From Firmicutes bacterium UBA1535 (lineage in GTDB: Bacteria; Bacillota; Clostridia; Tissierellales; Sedimentibacteraceae): a DNA stretch of 17,853 bases. The stretch spans positions 1 through 17,853 of the forward strand of contig DCPV01000149.1 of assembly GCA_002323775.1 (NCBI GenBank), written 5' to 3'. Shown one piece after another: positions 1-6,263 of this stretch; positions within the stretch are counted from its first letter, which is position 1, and each line of letters begins with the position of its first letter. The notes under the pieces were generated by a model, which saw nothing but the letters and a program-made list of their open reading frames with translations, was not told the DNA's origin and did not search any database. Position numbers and translations under genes: made by a program.

Positions 1-1
1 A

Positions 2-196
2 CTAAGCGAACCAATAGAAATAATAATCTCAGAAATATCAGGGGATAAAGTAAAAATTGCTATAAACGCTCCTAATGATGTTAGAATAATAAGAAAAGAG
101 ATAAAGGAAACCTCAGAATTTAATAAAAATGCAGTTGTTGATTTAAGCAAGGATAAATTAAAAGCATTAAAAGTAGGCTTAAAGAAAATGAAGTAA
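2..196 (+). CDS. csrA: CsrA translational regulator, 5'-truncated by window edge
   Basis: Reading frame 2 is open from the window edge to the TAA at 194-196 and gives 64 residues. They match the body of CsrA, the small dimeric RNA-binding protein that blocks translation by covering GGA motifs in leader RNAs. Visible family features are the strand EPIEIIISEISGDKVKIAI, the turn INAPNDVRIIRKEI that follows it, and a charged, lysine-rich C-terminal tail. Roughly the first 15 residues (the usual MLVLxRKxGE start) lie outside the window. In Firmicutes csrA normally ends a flagellar fliW-csrA unit controlling flagellin, so flagellar genes probably lie upstream; this is inference. The tail after IRKEI is about 30 residues, within the normal range for clostridial CsrA. 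Confidence 0.9.
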   Translation, partial: LSEPIEIIISEISGDKVKIAINAPNDVRIIRKEIKETSEFNKNAVVDLSKDKLKALKVGLKKMK

Positions 197-248
197 AATT
201 CAGTAGGATTTATTATGCAAAAAATATTGTTTTAAATTAAAAAAATCC

Positions 249-277
249 TTGACAGAATTACAATATTAATGTAAACT
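249..277 (+). promoter_or_regulatory. Promoter of the rplM-rpsI operon
   Basis: A perfect -35 box TTGACA (249-254) is followed after 17 bases by TAAACT (272-277), a 4/6 match to the -10 consensus. It lies just upstream of the structured leader and fits a sigma-A promoter for the ribosomal protein operon. No convincing terminator was seen between csrA and this point. Confidence 0.6.
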
Positions 278-279
278 TG

Positions 280-362
280 ATAGGGTGACAGCGTGAATGA
301 GGATTTGCGCACACAAGACGAGGGTTGTTAATAAAAAGCTACCAATGCCCCGGAAGCTTTTT
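280..362 (+). promoter_or_regulatory. Probable L13 ribosomal-protein leader with terminator-like hairpin
   Basis: Firmicute rplM genes are often preceded by an L13-binding mRNA leader that represses the operon when free L13 is in excess. Here a G/C-richer, structured stretch (about 280-330) stands out from the AT-rich surroundings. It is followed by a hairpin with 8-bp arms, AAAAAGCT (333-340) and AGCTTTTT (355-362), running into a T tract. That hairpin looks like an attenuator terminator in the leader. Position and layout agree with the L13 leader family; I could not score it against the covariance model. Confidence 0.55.
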
Positions 363-403
363 TAACCATAGATTAAAAAAGGAAATTTATAGGAGGACCA
401 AAT

Positions 404-832
404 ATGAAAAGCTTCATTGCAAAACCTAATGAAGTAGAAAGAAAATGGTATGTAATAAATGCCGAGGGAAAAACATTAGGTAGATTATCAACAGAAGTTG
501 CTACGCTTTTAAGAGGAAAGCATAAACCGACATATACACCACACGTTGACACAGGAGACCATGTTATAATAGTTAACTGTGAGAAAGTGGTTTTAACAGG
601 AAAGAAATTAGACCAGAAGATGCACAGACATCACTCAGGTTATATGGGTGGAATGAAGGAAGTTCCTTACAGAAAATTCATGGCAGAAAGACCTGAGGAG
701 GCTGTTTACCTTGCAGTAAAAGGAATGCTTCCACATAATAGATTAGGAAGACAAATGATCAAAAAACTTAGAACATACGCAGGACCTGAGCATGAAAACC
801 AAGCTCAAAAACCTGAAGTATATGAGTTTTAA
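404..832 (+). CDS. rplM: 50S ribosomal protein L13
   Basis: The 142-residue product has the usual length and signature of bacterial L13, an early-assembling large-subunit protein that binds 23S rRNA. Visible blocks are [19 protein letters not shown] near the N-terminus, [16 protein letters not shown], the [12 protein letters not shown] region, and [20 protein letters not shown] near residues 109-128. The start follows AGGAGG (391-396) by 7 bases. It is the first gene of the conserved rplM-rpsI pair and is probably controlled by the leader just upstream. Confidence 0.98.
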   Translation: MKSFIAKPNEVERKWYVINAEGKTLGRLSTEVATLLRGKHKPTYTPHVDTGDHVIIVNCEKVVLTGKKLDQKMHRHHSGYMGGMKEVPYRKFMAERPEEAVYLAVKGMLPHNRLGRQMIKKLRTYAGPEHENQAQKPEVYEF

Positions 833-856
833 TTTGGATGGGAGGAGAAATAGCTA

Positions 857-1246
857 ATGAAAGCACAATACATCGGTACTGGTAGAAGAAAAAAAGCAAT
901 CGCTAGAGTTAGATTAGTTCCAGGAACTGGAAAAGTTACTATAAATAAAAGAGATATTGAAAATTATTTCAACTATGAAACATTAAGAACTATGTTAAGA
1001 GAGCCTCTTATGATTACTGATACTTTAAGTCAATATGACGTATTAGTAAATGTTCATGGTGGTGGATATACAGGTCAAGCTGGTGCTATCCGTCATGGAA
1101 TATCAAGAGCTTTGTTACAAGCAGATGCAGAGCTAAGACCAATACTTAAAAAAGCAGGTTTCTTAACAAGAGACCCAAGAATGAAAGAAAGAAAGAAATA
1201 CGGTCTTAAAAAAGCAAGAAAAGCATCACAATTCAGCAAGAGATAA
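857..1246 (+). CDS. rpsI: 30S ribosomal protein S9
   Basis: The 129-residue product is S9 of the small subunit. Visible features are the N-terminal [19 protein letters not shown], the central [39 protein letters not shown], and the strictly conserved C-terminal SKR that reaches toward the P-site tRNA. GGGAGGAG just upstream (from 840) is the ribosome binding site. It lies 24 bases behind rplM, so the two form one operon, as in nearly all bacteria. Confidence 0.98.
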   Translation: MKAQYIGTGRRKKAIARVRLVPGTGKVTINKRDIENYFNYETLRTMLREPLMITDTLSQYDVLVNVHGGGYTGQAGAIRHGISRALLQADAELRPILKKAGFLTRDPRMKERKKYGLKKARKASQFSKR

Positions 1247-1553
1247 TAGTGTTTTGCAAGCAAAACACTGGTCTTTCTACGAAAGACTCTATGCAAATTT
1301 GTACATAAAGTACAAACTTATATTGCTTATACGAGCAGTTCCATAAACTGGAACTGCTCTAAATAATTTTAAAGCGTCTTTCTATGAAAGCCGCAGAAAA
1401 GTGTTTCCTTGGCACCCACTTTAAAAATCAAGAATTTTATTTTATATGTTATATCAATTATAATTTTTGTTAGTTTTATATTTGTAATTGATATTATAAG
1501 ATAAATTTGGTGCTCCGGAGATTATTTTATAATAATAGTGAAGGAGTTTTTTT
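1247..1553 (+). other. Gene-free region with a series of six small inverted repeats
   Basis: No protein gene is supported in this 307-base gap. From the rpsI stop there are successive hairpins: 1248-1256/1261-1269 (AGTGTTTTG), 1271-1277/1281-1287 (GTCTTTC, loop TAC), 1298-1304/1310-1316 (TTTGTAC), 1333-1342/1350-1359 (GAGCAGTTCC, the strongest at 10 bp), 1378-1382/1386-1390 (CTTTC, loop TAT) and 1398-1403/1417-1422 (AAAGTG). None is followed by a clear T tract, so none is a textbook terminator, although the 10-bp hairpin may end rpsI transcription. The last 130 bases are very AT-rich. A possible weak queT promoter is TTGTTA (1467-1472) with TATTAT (1492-1497), but the spacer is 19. Confidence 0.6.
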
Positions 1554-2051
1554 ATGAAAAAAAACAGTGCAAAATTTATTACACAAACAGCAGTAGTTGC
1601 TGCTTTATATGTAGCTTTAACTTTAAGCTTTAGCTGGATGGCGTATGGAGCTATACAGTTTAGAATTGCGGAAATATTAGTTTTATTGGTGTTTATCGAT
1701 AAAAAATATTTTCTTGGTTTAGTCCTTGGATGTGCTATTAGCAACGCATTTAGTCCGCTTGGAATGATAGATGTTCTTGTAGGAACATTTGCAACGATAC
1801 TAGCTTTATTATTTATAATGTTTATTAGAAAAACAATGGGAGATAATAAAAAATCTTTAATAATAGCAAGCTTAGGTCCTGTTATATCAAATGCAGTATT
1901 TGTTGGTATACAGCTAACAATTCTTTTTAAAGAACTGCCATTTATAGTAAATGCTGCATATGTAGCATTTGGGGAGTTCGTAGTTGTAACAGTTGCAGGT
2001 GTAATAATATTTTCAAAAATTAAAAGTTTGTTAGAAAAAATTAGTAATTGA
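1554..2051 (+). CDS. queT: QueT-family membrane protein, predicted queuosine-precursor transporter
   Basis: The 165-residue protein is almost entirely hydrophobic, with about five membrane segments. It carries the QueT/DUF988 signature: an N-terminal TQTAVVAALYVALT helix, then AYGAIQFRIAEILVLLVF, LVLGCAISNAFSPLGMIDVLVGT and, late, AYVAFGEFVVVTVAGVI. The family is thought to be the membrane component of an ECF-type importer for queuosine precursors such as preQ1. That role comes mainly from its frequent preQ1 riboswitches. I see no preQ1 aptamer upstream here, so the substrate rests on family only. AAGGAG (1541-1546) lies 7 bases before the ATG. The TGA stop overlaps the -35 box of the next promoter. 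Confidence 0.85.
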   Translation: MKKNSAKFITQTAVVAALYVALTLSFSWMAYGAIQFRIAEILVLLVFIDKKYFLGLVLGCAISNAFSPLGMIDVLVGTFATILALLFIMFIRKTMGDNKKSLIIASLGPVISNAVFVGIQLTILFKELPFIVNAAYVAFGEFVVVTVAGVIIFSKIKSLLEKISN

Positions 2052-2076
2052 CAGATTGGAAAAAAAAGCTTAAAAT
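2048..2076 (+). promoter_or_regulatory. efp promoter overlapping the queT stop codon
   Basis: TTGACA (2048-2053) and TAAAAT (2071-2076) are separated by 17 bases, a near-ideal sigma-A promoter; the TGA of queT lies inside the -35 box. A second TATAAT reads at 2076-2081. Transcription would begin near 2083-2088. The upstream in-frame ATG at 2082 would therefore sit at or before the first transcribed base, which supports ATG 2139 as the efp start. Confidence 0.75.
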
Positions 2077-2138
2077 ATAATATGGAGAATAAACAGCTTT
2101 ATGCTGGTTATAATACAGAAAAGGAGGATGTACAGTAT

Positions 2139-2702
2139 ATGATTATAGCAAGTGATTTTAGAAATGGTGCTACGATGGTTTGGAATGATGGACTCTGGCA
2201 AATAGTAGATTTCCAGCATGTTAAACCGGGAAAGGGTGCAGCTTTTGTTAGAGCAACTATAAGAAATATTAAGACAGGTGCTACAAGGGTTGAAACATTT
2301 AATCCAACTGATAAATTTCCAAAGGCTCATATAGAAACTAAAGAAATGCAATATTTATATAATGATGGTGAACTATATTACTTTATGGATCTTGAATCTT
2401 ATGAACAAATTCCACTTAACCATGATCAGGTTGAAGAAGCAATGAAGTACATAAAGGAAAATGAAAATGCAGTTATGAGGTTTTACGATGGAAAGCCTTT
2501 TGAGGTGCAAGCACCAAACTTTGTTGAACTTGTAGTTACTGAAACAGAGCCTGGATTTAACGGCAATACTGCAACAGGCGCTAATAAGCCTGCAACACTT
2601 GAAACTGGAGCTATTGTAACTGTTCCACTATTCGTAGAAATAGGAGACAAATTAAAAATAGACACAAGAACAGGAGAATACCTGTCAAGAGTTAAAGAGT
2701 AA
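2139..2702 (+). CDS. efp: Translation elongation factor P
   Basis: The 187-residue product is EF-P, the tRNA-shaped factor that enters the ribosomal E site and relieves stalling at consecutive prolines. It begins [20 protein letters not shown]; the KOW-like N-domain carries the loop [10 protein letters not shown] with Lys32 at the tip, the residue modified in many bacteria (5-aminopentanol in B. subtilis). The C-terminal OB domain ends [17 protein letters not shown], as is typical. I chose ATG 2139 over the in-frame ATG at 2082 because it matches the family N-terminus, follows AAGGAGG (2121-2127) by 11 bases, and lies downstream of the predicted promoter. It is transcribed separately from queT. 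Confidence 0.97.
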   Translation: MIIASDFRNGATMVWNDGLWQIVDFQHVKPGKGAAFVRATIRNIKTGATRVETFNPTDKFPKAHIETKEMQYLYNDGELYYFMDLESYEQIPLNHDQVEEAMKYIKENENAVMRFYDGKPFEVQAPNFVELVVTETEPGFNGNTATGANKPATLETGAIVTVPLFVEIGDKLKIDTRTGEYLSRVKE

Positions 2703-2743
2703 AGAAAATAGCTCATAAAAAAATAAAATTATGGAGGTATAAC

Positions 2744-3097
2744 ATGGATTTTTTATTTGAAAAAATTGCTTACGCTAAAGGTTTGGCAGAAGGATTAGAC
2801 ATAAAAGAGGATACAAAAGAAGGAAAAATGTTCAAAGCTTTAATCGACATTATGGAAGAAATGGCTGAAAGCATGGAAGAAATAGTTGAAGAACAAGATG
2901 ATGTAAATGAATATTTAGATTTATTAGATGAAGATTTATCAGTAGTTGAAGAAGAAATTTTCGGAGACTTAGATGAAGATGAATTTGATGAAGATGATTT
3001 TGACTTCGATGATGACTTTGAATTTGACGAAGATGATGATCACGAATGCCAATGTGGCTGTGAACATGAACATGATTGTCACGACCAAGAAGATTAA
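2744..3097 (+). CDS. CD1247-type small acidic protein with Cys/His tail
   Basis: The 117-residue protein starts with a helical domain (MDFLFEKIAYAKGLAEGLDI, then acidic helices to about residue 70). This resembles the CD1247 N-terminal domain, a clostridial family of unknown function sometimes mislabelled as a transcriptional regulator. Residues about 72-98 are nearly pure Asp/Glu/Phe. The tail HECQCGCEHEHDCHDQED holds four Cys and five His in 18 residues and could bind a metal; relatives I recall end in a zinc-ribbon instead. The protein is extremely acidic and has no signal peptide or membrane segment. The start has a GGAGG site (2732-2736). It follows efp by 41 bases and probably shares its transcript, ending at the terminator at 3190-3225. 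Confidence 0.75.
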   Translation: MDFLFEKIAYAKGLAEGLDIKEDTKEGKMFKALIDIMEEMAESMEEIVEEQDDVNEYLDLLDEDLSVVEEEIFGDLDEDEFDEDDFDFDDDFEFDEDDDHECQCGCEHEHDCHDQED

Positions 3098-3099
3098 AA

Positions 3100-3165
3100 A
3101 GTGACGTAAACGTCACTCTATTAAAGAACCTACGGTTCTTAAACAATGCGACTTCACTCTGTGAA
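3100..3165 (+). repeat. Cluster of three short hairpins directly after the stop codon
   Basis: Three perfect inverted repeats follow one another: AGTGACG (3100-3106/3111-3117, loop TAAA), AAGAACC (3124-3130/3134-3140, loop TAC) and TTCAC (3153-3157/3161-3165, loop TCT). The arrangement resembles the hairpin series after rpsI: it begins with AGTG right after the stop, followed by a stem closed by TAC. Confidence 0.65.
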
Positions 3166-3189
3166 AGCATAACTTTATAGAGTAATAGG

Positions 3190-3225
3190 AAATCTCAATT
3201 TTTGTATAAAAATTGAGATTTTTTT
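3190..3225 (+). terminator. Strong intrinsic terminator after the efp/CD1247-type unit
   Basis: A perfect 14-bp stem, AAATCTCAATTTTT (3190-3203) with its complement at 3208-3221 and a 4-base loop, runs into a T tract through 3225. Confidence 0.9.
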
Positions 3226-3268
3226 ATGTAACAAAAAATTTTTAATTTTTTTGTTTAGCCACTTAAAT

Positions 3269-3301
3269 TTGACAAATTATTCATATGACTTGTTTTATAA
3301 T
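3269..3301 (+). promoter_or_regulatory. spoIIGA-sigE promoter with long spacer and 0A-box-like site
   Basis: TTGACA (3269-3274) and TATAAT (3296-3301) are both perfect sigma-A boxes but are separated by 21 bases, too far for unaided use. The B. subtilis spoIIG promoter is known for the same feature (22-base spacer) and needs phosphorylated Spo0A bound next to the -35 region. On the minus strand 3268-3274 reads TGTCAAA, one mismatch from the 0A box TGNCGAA, overlapping the -35 box. Spo0A activation is therefore inferred. Confidence 0.65.
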
Positions 3302-3362
3302 ACTAAAAGTGAAACTAATTATGCTAATTACTAAGGTATTAGTATCGTACAAGGGGTTAAAA

Positions 3363-4253
3363 TTGGAATACTATATAGAATTTATTATATTTCAAGAATT
3401 TGTTGTTGATTTTATATTACTTTATATAACAGGTTCATTGTTTTATAAAAAGATAAATTTCAAAAGAATAATATCAGCGTCTATTGTGGGAATGGTATAT
3501 AGCTTAGCGGTATATCTTATGGATAGAGAATTTTTAAGTAATTATATTGTAAAATTTTTAGTATCTGTACTTATGCTTACAATAGCTCATTCTCCTAAAG
3601 GCTTTTTAGGATATGTCAAATTTATATTATGCTTTTATACATTATCAGTATTAATCATGGGAATAATAGTGTTATCATACTATTTTTTCAGTAGCAGATT
3701 GACTATAATTCTATTGTTTATAGCTATATTTATAGCATACTGGATATTTAAGCTGCTGCTTTACGAGATAAGAAAAGATAAGTCTGATAAAAATTACTTT
3801 AGGGATATAGTTATATGTCTTGATGGAAATAGTGTAGAGCTTGTAGGATTTATTGATACCGGCAATGAAATGCTGGATGCACTTAGCAAGCGGCCTGTTA
3901 TAATTGTAGATATAAATTATATAAAGGATTTATTTAGATCAGATGTTTTTTATGAAATAAAAAAGGCATATGAAAATAGCAGTGATTATTTGATTGATTT
4001 GATGTTTAGAAAATTACATAACTATAATTTTCGTTTGTTAAAATACAAAACGATAAATAGTGCTGATGAATACATGATTGGGGTGATTCCGAGCAAAACA
4101 ATTGTAAAATACAAAGGAAATGAACGATGTGTTGATTGTATCATCGGTATATATCCGAAAGCTTTGAGTGATGAAAATAAATTTCAAGCTTTACTCTATA
4201 AAAAAATACTTGATTGGGAAGGTGGAAGTGTTGATGCAGATGAATATTATTAG
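3363..4253 (+). CDS. spoIIGA: SpoIIGA, pro-sigma-E processing aspartic protease
   Basis: SpoIIGA is the mother-cell membrane protease that removes the pro-sequence of sigma-E after a signal from the forespore. The 296-residue product has an N-terminal half of about five hydrophobic segments (from [19 protein letters not shown] on). The cytoplasmic C-terminal half holds the aspartic protease motif [17 protein letters not shown] with the predicted catalytic Asp at residue 165. TTG 3363 is chosen as start: AAGGGG (3351-3356) lies 6 bases before it and the protein then begins with the family sequence (L)EYYIEF. The upstream ATG at 3285 lies between the promoter boxes and would not be transcribed. 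The 3' end overlaps sigE by 20 bases, suggesting coupled translation of protease and substrate. Confidence 0.93.
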   Translation: MEYYIEFIIFQEFVVDFILLYITGSLFYKKINFKRIISASIVGMVYSLAVYLMDREFLSNYIVKFLVSVLMLTIAHSPKGFLGYVKFILCFYTLSVLIMGIIVLSYYFFSSRLTIILLFIAIFIAYWIFKLLLYEIRKDKSDKNYFRDIVICLDGNSVELVGFIDTGNEMLDALSKRPVIIVDINYIKDLFRSDVFYEIKKAYENSSDYLIDLMFRKLHNYNFRLLKYKTINSADEYMIGVIPSKTIVKYKGNERCVDCIIGIYPKALSDENKFQALLYKKILDWEGGSVDADEYY

Positions 4254-4953
4254 AAAATGGTACATAAGATTATATACTATATTAATAAAAAAACTAAGGC
4301 TTAGGAGAAAAGTATTTTATATAGGAGGAAGCGATTCCCTTCCTCCACCATTGACAGCAGAAGAAGAAAAGGATTACTTATCACAAAAGGCTGATAATCC
4401 ATCGGCTAAGTCAAAATTGATTGAGCATAATTTGAGATTAGTTGTGTACATAGCAAAAAAATTCGAATCATCCGGCATAAATGTAGAGGATCTTATATCC
4501 ATAGGCACAATAGGGCTTATAAAGGCCGTAAACACGTTTAAAATCGAGAGAAATATAAAGCTGGCTACATATGCCTCAAAGTGCATAGAAAATGAAATTT
4601 TGATGTATTTAAGGCGAATTTGCAAAATGAAATCTGAGATATCACTTGACGAGCCTCTAAATATTGACTGGGACGGAAATGAATTGCTGCTTTCAGATAT
4701 TTTGGGTACAGAGGAGGATATTATATTTAAGGATATGGAAAGTGAAGTAGACTTAAATTTATTAGATGATTCTATCAAGAAGCTTAATAAAAGAGAATTT
4801 ACAATTATGAAGCTAAGATTTGGACTTATGGGAAGCAAGAGCTTTACACAAAAGGAAGTTGCTGATATGCTTGGTATTTCACAATCGTATATATCAAGGC
4901 TTGAGAAAAAAATATTAAAAAGGCTTAAAAAAGAGATTAGCAAGGCTGTATAA
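4234..4953 (+). CDS. sigE: Pro-sigma-E, early mother-cell sigma factor
   Basis: The 239-residue product has the length of B. subtilis SigE and near-identical core blocks: the pro-sequence junction [14 protein letters not shown], region 2 ([13 protein letters not shown], then [18 protein letters not shown] and [19 protein letters not shown]), [22 protein letters not shown], and region 4 ending [19 protein letters not shown]. It directs mother-cell transcription after asymmetric division and is made as an inactive precursor with a basic, hydrophobic pro-peptide (about residues 1-29) cut by SpoIIGA. ATG 4234 follows AAGGTGG (4219-4225) by 8 bases. Starts further upstream in the frame, such as ATG 4168, lack this site. 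It overlaps spoIIGA and shares its transcript. Confidence 0.96.
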   Translation: MQMNIIRKWYIRLYTILIKKLRLRRKVFYIGGSDSLPPPLTAEEEKDYLSQKADNPSAKSKLIEHNLRLVVYIAKKFESSGINVEDLISIGTIGLIKAVNTFKIERNIKLATYASKCIENEILMYLRRICKMKSEISLDEPLNIDWDGNELLLSDILGTEEDIIFKDMESEVDLNLLDDSIKKLNKREFTIMKLRFGLMGSKSFTQKEVADMLGISQSYISRLEKKILKRLKKEISKAV

Positions 4954-4993
4954 GATTTTGCTAGATTTATTAGGAGAATTAAGGCTTGTTCAA

Positions 4994-5022
4994 TGTATAA
5001 AAGCATTTTATAGGGCAATAAT
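4994..5022 (+). promoter_or_regulatory. Predicted sigma-F promoter of sigG
   Basis: TGTATA (4994-4999) matches the sigma-F/sigma-G -35 consensus WGHATA. After 14 bases GGCAATAAT (5014-5022) matches the sigma-F -10 pattern GGHNANWHT. It sits in the 106-base gap between sigE and sigG, with the sigG ribosome site at about 5046-5051. Forespore transcription of sigG by sigma-F is established in B. subtilis and C. difficile, which supports the call. Confidence 0.6.
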
Positions 5023-5059
5023 TAACATGGGGGATAATTTAATTTAAAGGGGTAAAACA

Positions 5060-5833
5060 ATGATTATAAACAAAGTAGAAATTTGTGGCATCAATACATC
5101 ACAATTGCCTAAAATTAAATCTTCTGATATGAGAGATATGATCAGAAAAATACAAGAGGGCGACACGGCAGTAAGAGATGAATTTATATTCGGTAATTTA
5201 AGACTTGTTTTGAGTGTAATTCAAAGGTTTAACTCCAGAAATGAGCCTGTTGACGATTTGTTTCAAATTGGATGTGTAGGACTGATAAAAGCAATAGATA
5301 ATTTTGACCTTTCATTGGATGTAAAATTTTCTACCTATGCAGTTCCCATGATAATAGGCGAGATTAGAAGATATCTAAGAGATAATAATTCTATTAGAGT
5401 TAGTAGATCTATGAAGGATACTGCATATAAGGCGCTTCAAGTTAGAGAAAGACTGACCTTGCTTAAATCCTGCGAGCCAACGATAGAAGAAATAGCTAAG
5501 GAATTAAATATAGATAAGGAAGATGTAATCTTTGCACTTGAATCTATACAAGAGCCTGTTTCTTTGTTTGAGCCAATATACAATGATGGTGGGGATGCCT
5601 TGTATATTTTCGACCAGATAAAGGATGAAAAAAATTTAGATGACAAATGGGTTGAAAAAATGACATTGGAAGAAAGCATAAATGAGCTGACAGAACGTGA
5701 AAAGCAGATTGTGGATATGAGATTTTATAAAGGAAAAACTCAGATGGAGGTAGCTGATGAAATTGGAATATCTCAGGCACAGGTTTCAAGACTAGAAAAA
5801 TCAGCACTTTCGCAAATTAGAAAGAGATTTTAA
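5060..5833 (+). CDS. sigG: Sigma-G, late forespore sigma factor
   Basis: The 257-residue product matches SigG throughout: the diagnostic N-terminus NKVEICGINTSQLP, region 2 (GNLRLVLSVIQRFNSRNEPV, then DDLFQIGCVGLIKAIDNFDL and KFSTYAVPMIIGEIRRYLRD), region 3 (SRSMKDTAYKALQVRERL), EPVSLFEPIYNDGGDALYIF, and region 4 with the helix-turn-helix QMEVADEIGISQAQVSRLEK. SigG turns on late forespore genes such as small acid-soluble proteins and germination receptors. It is not made as a precursor. The site AAAGGGG ends about 8 bases before the ATG. Besides read-through from spoIIGA-sigE it has its own sigma-F-like promoter, which would give forespore timing. Confidence 0.97.
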   Translation: MIINKVEICGINTSQLPKIKSSDMRDMIRKIQEGDTAVRDEFIFGNLRLVLSVIQRFNSRNEPVDDLFQIGCVGLIKAIDNFDLSLDVKFSTYAVPMIIGEIRRYLRDNNSIRVSRSMKDTAYKALQVRERLTLLKSCEPTIEEIAKELNIDKEDVIFALESIQEPVSLFEPIYNDGGDALYIFDQIKDEKNLDDKWVEKMTLEESINELTEREKQIVDMRFYKGKTQMEVADEIGISQAQVSRLEKSALSQIRKRF

Positions 5834-5871
5834 ATAAATTGAAATTTATTAATGGGAGGAATGTGAATTAA

Positions 5872-6150
5872 ATGATTAGCTATTTGGAATTAATTGACAA
5901 GGATATAATTAATGTAAAGAATGGCGAAAACATAGGAAGATTTTCAGATATTGAAATTGATATAAAAAAAGGAAAAGTAACAGCATTGTATATAGAAGAT
6001 AAAAATACTAAACTATTTAGCTTTTTTAATAAAGCAAAATCAATGGTAATTAATTGGGAAGAAATAGTAAAGATAGGCCTAGATGTCATAGTTGTAAATT
6101 ATGAAAGCGACAATGTACGGATAGCTAAAGAAATAGCAAATGGAAATTGA
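5872..6150 (+). CDS. YlmC/YmxH-family sporulation-associated PRC-barrel protein
   Basis: The 92-residue protein is a single PRC-barrel-like domain: ELIDKDIINVKNGENIGRFS at the start, DIEIDIKKGKVTALYIED in the middle, then KSMVINWEEIVKIGLDVIVV. This is the YlmC/YmxH family, common next to sigG in Clostridia and annotated as sporulation-associated. Its molecular role is unknown. There is no signal peptide. GGGAGGA (5854-5860) is the ribosome site, 11 bases before the ATG. It starts 38 bases behind sigG with no terminator between, so it is probably co-expressed in the forespore. A strong terminator follows at once. Confidence 0.85.
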   Translation: MISYLELIDKDIINVKNGENIGRFSDIEIDIKKGKVTALYIEDKNTKLFSFFNKAKSMVINWEEIVKIGLDVIVVNYESDNVRIAKEIANGN

Positions 6151-6153
6151 CAC

Positions 6154-6191
6154 TTAAAAAAGAAATTTTGTTTTCAAAATTTCTTTTTTAA
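6154..6191 (+). terminator. Intrinsic terminator closing the sigG-ylmC unit
   Basis: A perfect 17-bp stem (6154-6170 with 6175-6191, loop TTTT) starts 3 bases after the stop. Its downstream arm contains a run of six T. It cleanly separates the sporulation block from the methyltransferase gene. Confidence 0.85.
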
Positions 6192-6216
6192 TTATAAAGC
6201 TTTTTATTTGATTTTA

Positions 6217-6225
6217 TGGTATAAT
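6217..6225 (+). promoter_or_regulatory. Possible extended -10 promoter of the methyltransferase unit
   Basis: TGG (6217-6219) directly followed by TATAAT (6220-6225) forms an extended -10 element, and a second TATAAT lies at 6226-6231. No good -35 box is visible at 16-18 bases upstream. The position, after the terminator and about 40 bases before the start codon, fits a separate vegetative promoter. Confidence 0.45.
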
Positions 6226-6263
6226 TATAATAGTTGTTTTTATAATTAATGCAGGAGAAATTA

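Noticed and set aside
1420..1553. Possible preQ1 riboswitch before queT
   Set aside because: queT genes often have one, but I found no preQ1-I style stem with a CTA..ACCC segment followed by the A-rich tail. The only GC feature is the palindrome CTCCGGAG at 1513-1520.
1454..1744. Minus-strand frame across the queT start
   Set aside because: It is antisense to a well-recognised gene and its RBS, and its composition is that of AT-rich noncoding DNA.
2850..3170. Minus-strand frame opposite the acidic CD1247-type gene
   Set aside because: It is rich in His/Leu because it mirrors Asp/Glu codons, and it runs through the hairpin cluster. It has no supporting RBS.
3285..3362. Longer SpoIIGA starting at ATG 3285
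   Set aside because: The ATG lies between the -35 and -10 boxes, has no ribosome site, and the extra 26 residues are not part of the family; TTG 3363 fits.
4374..5018. Long minus-strand frame opposite sigE
   Set aside because: A 214-codon shadow of a conserved sigma-factor gene, Ser/Leu/Ile-rich with no domain and no RBS.
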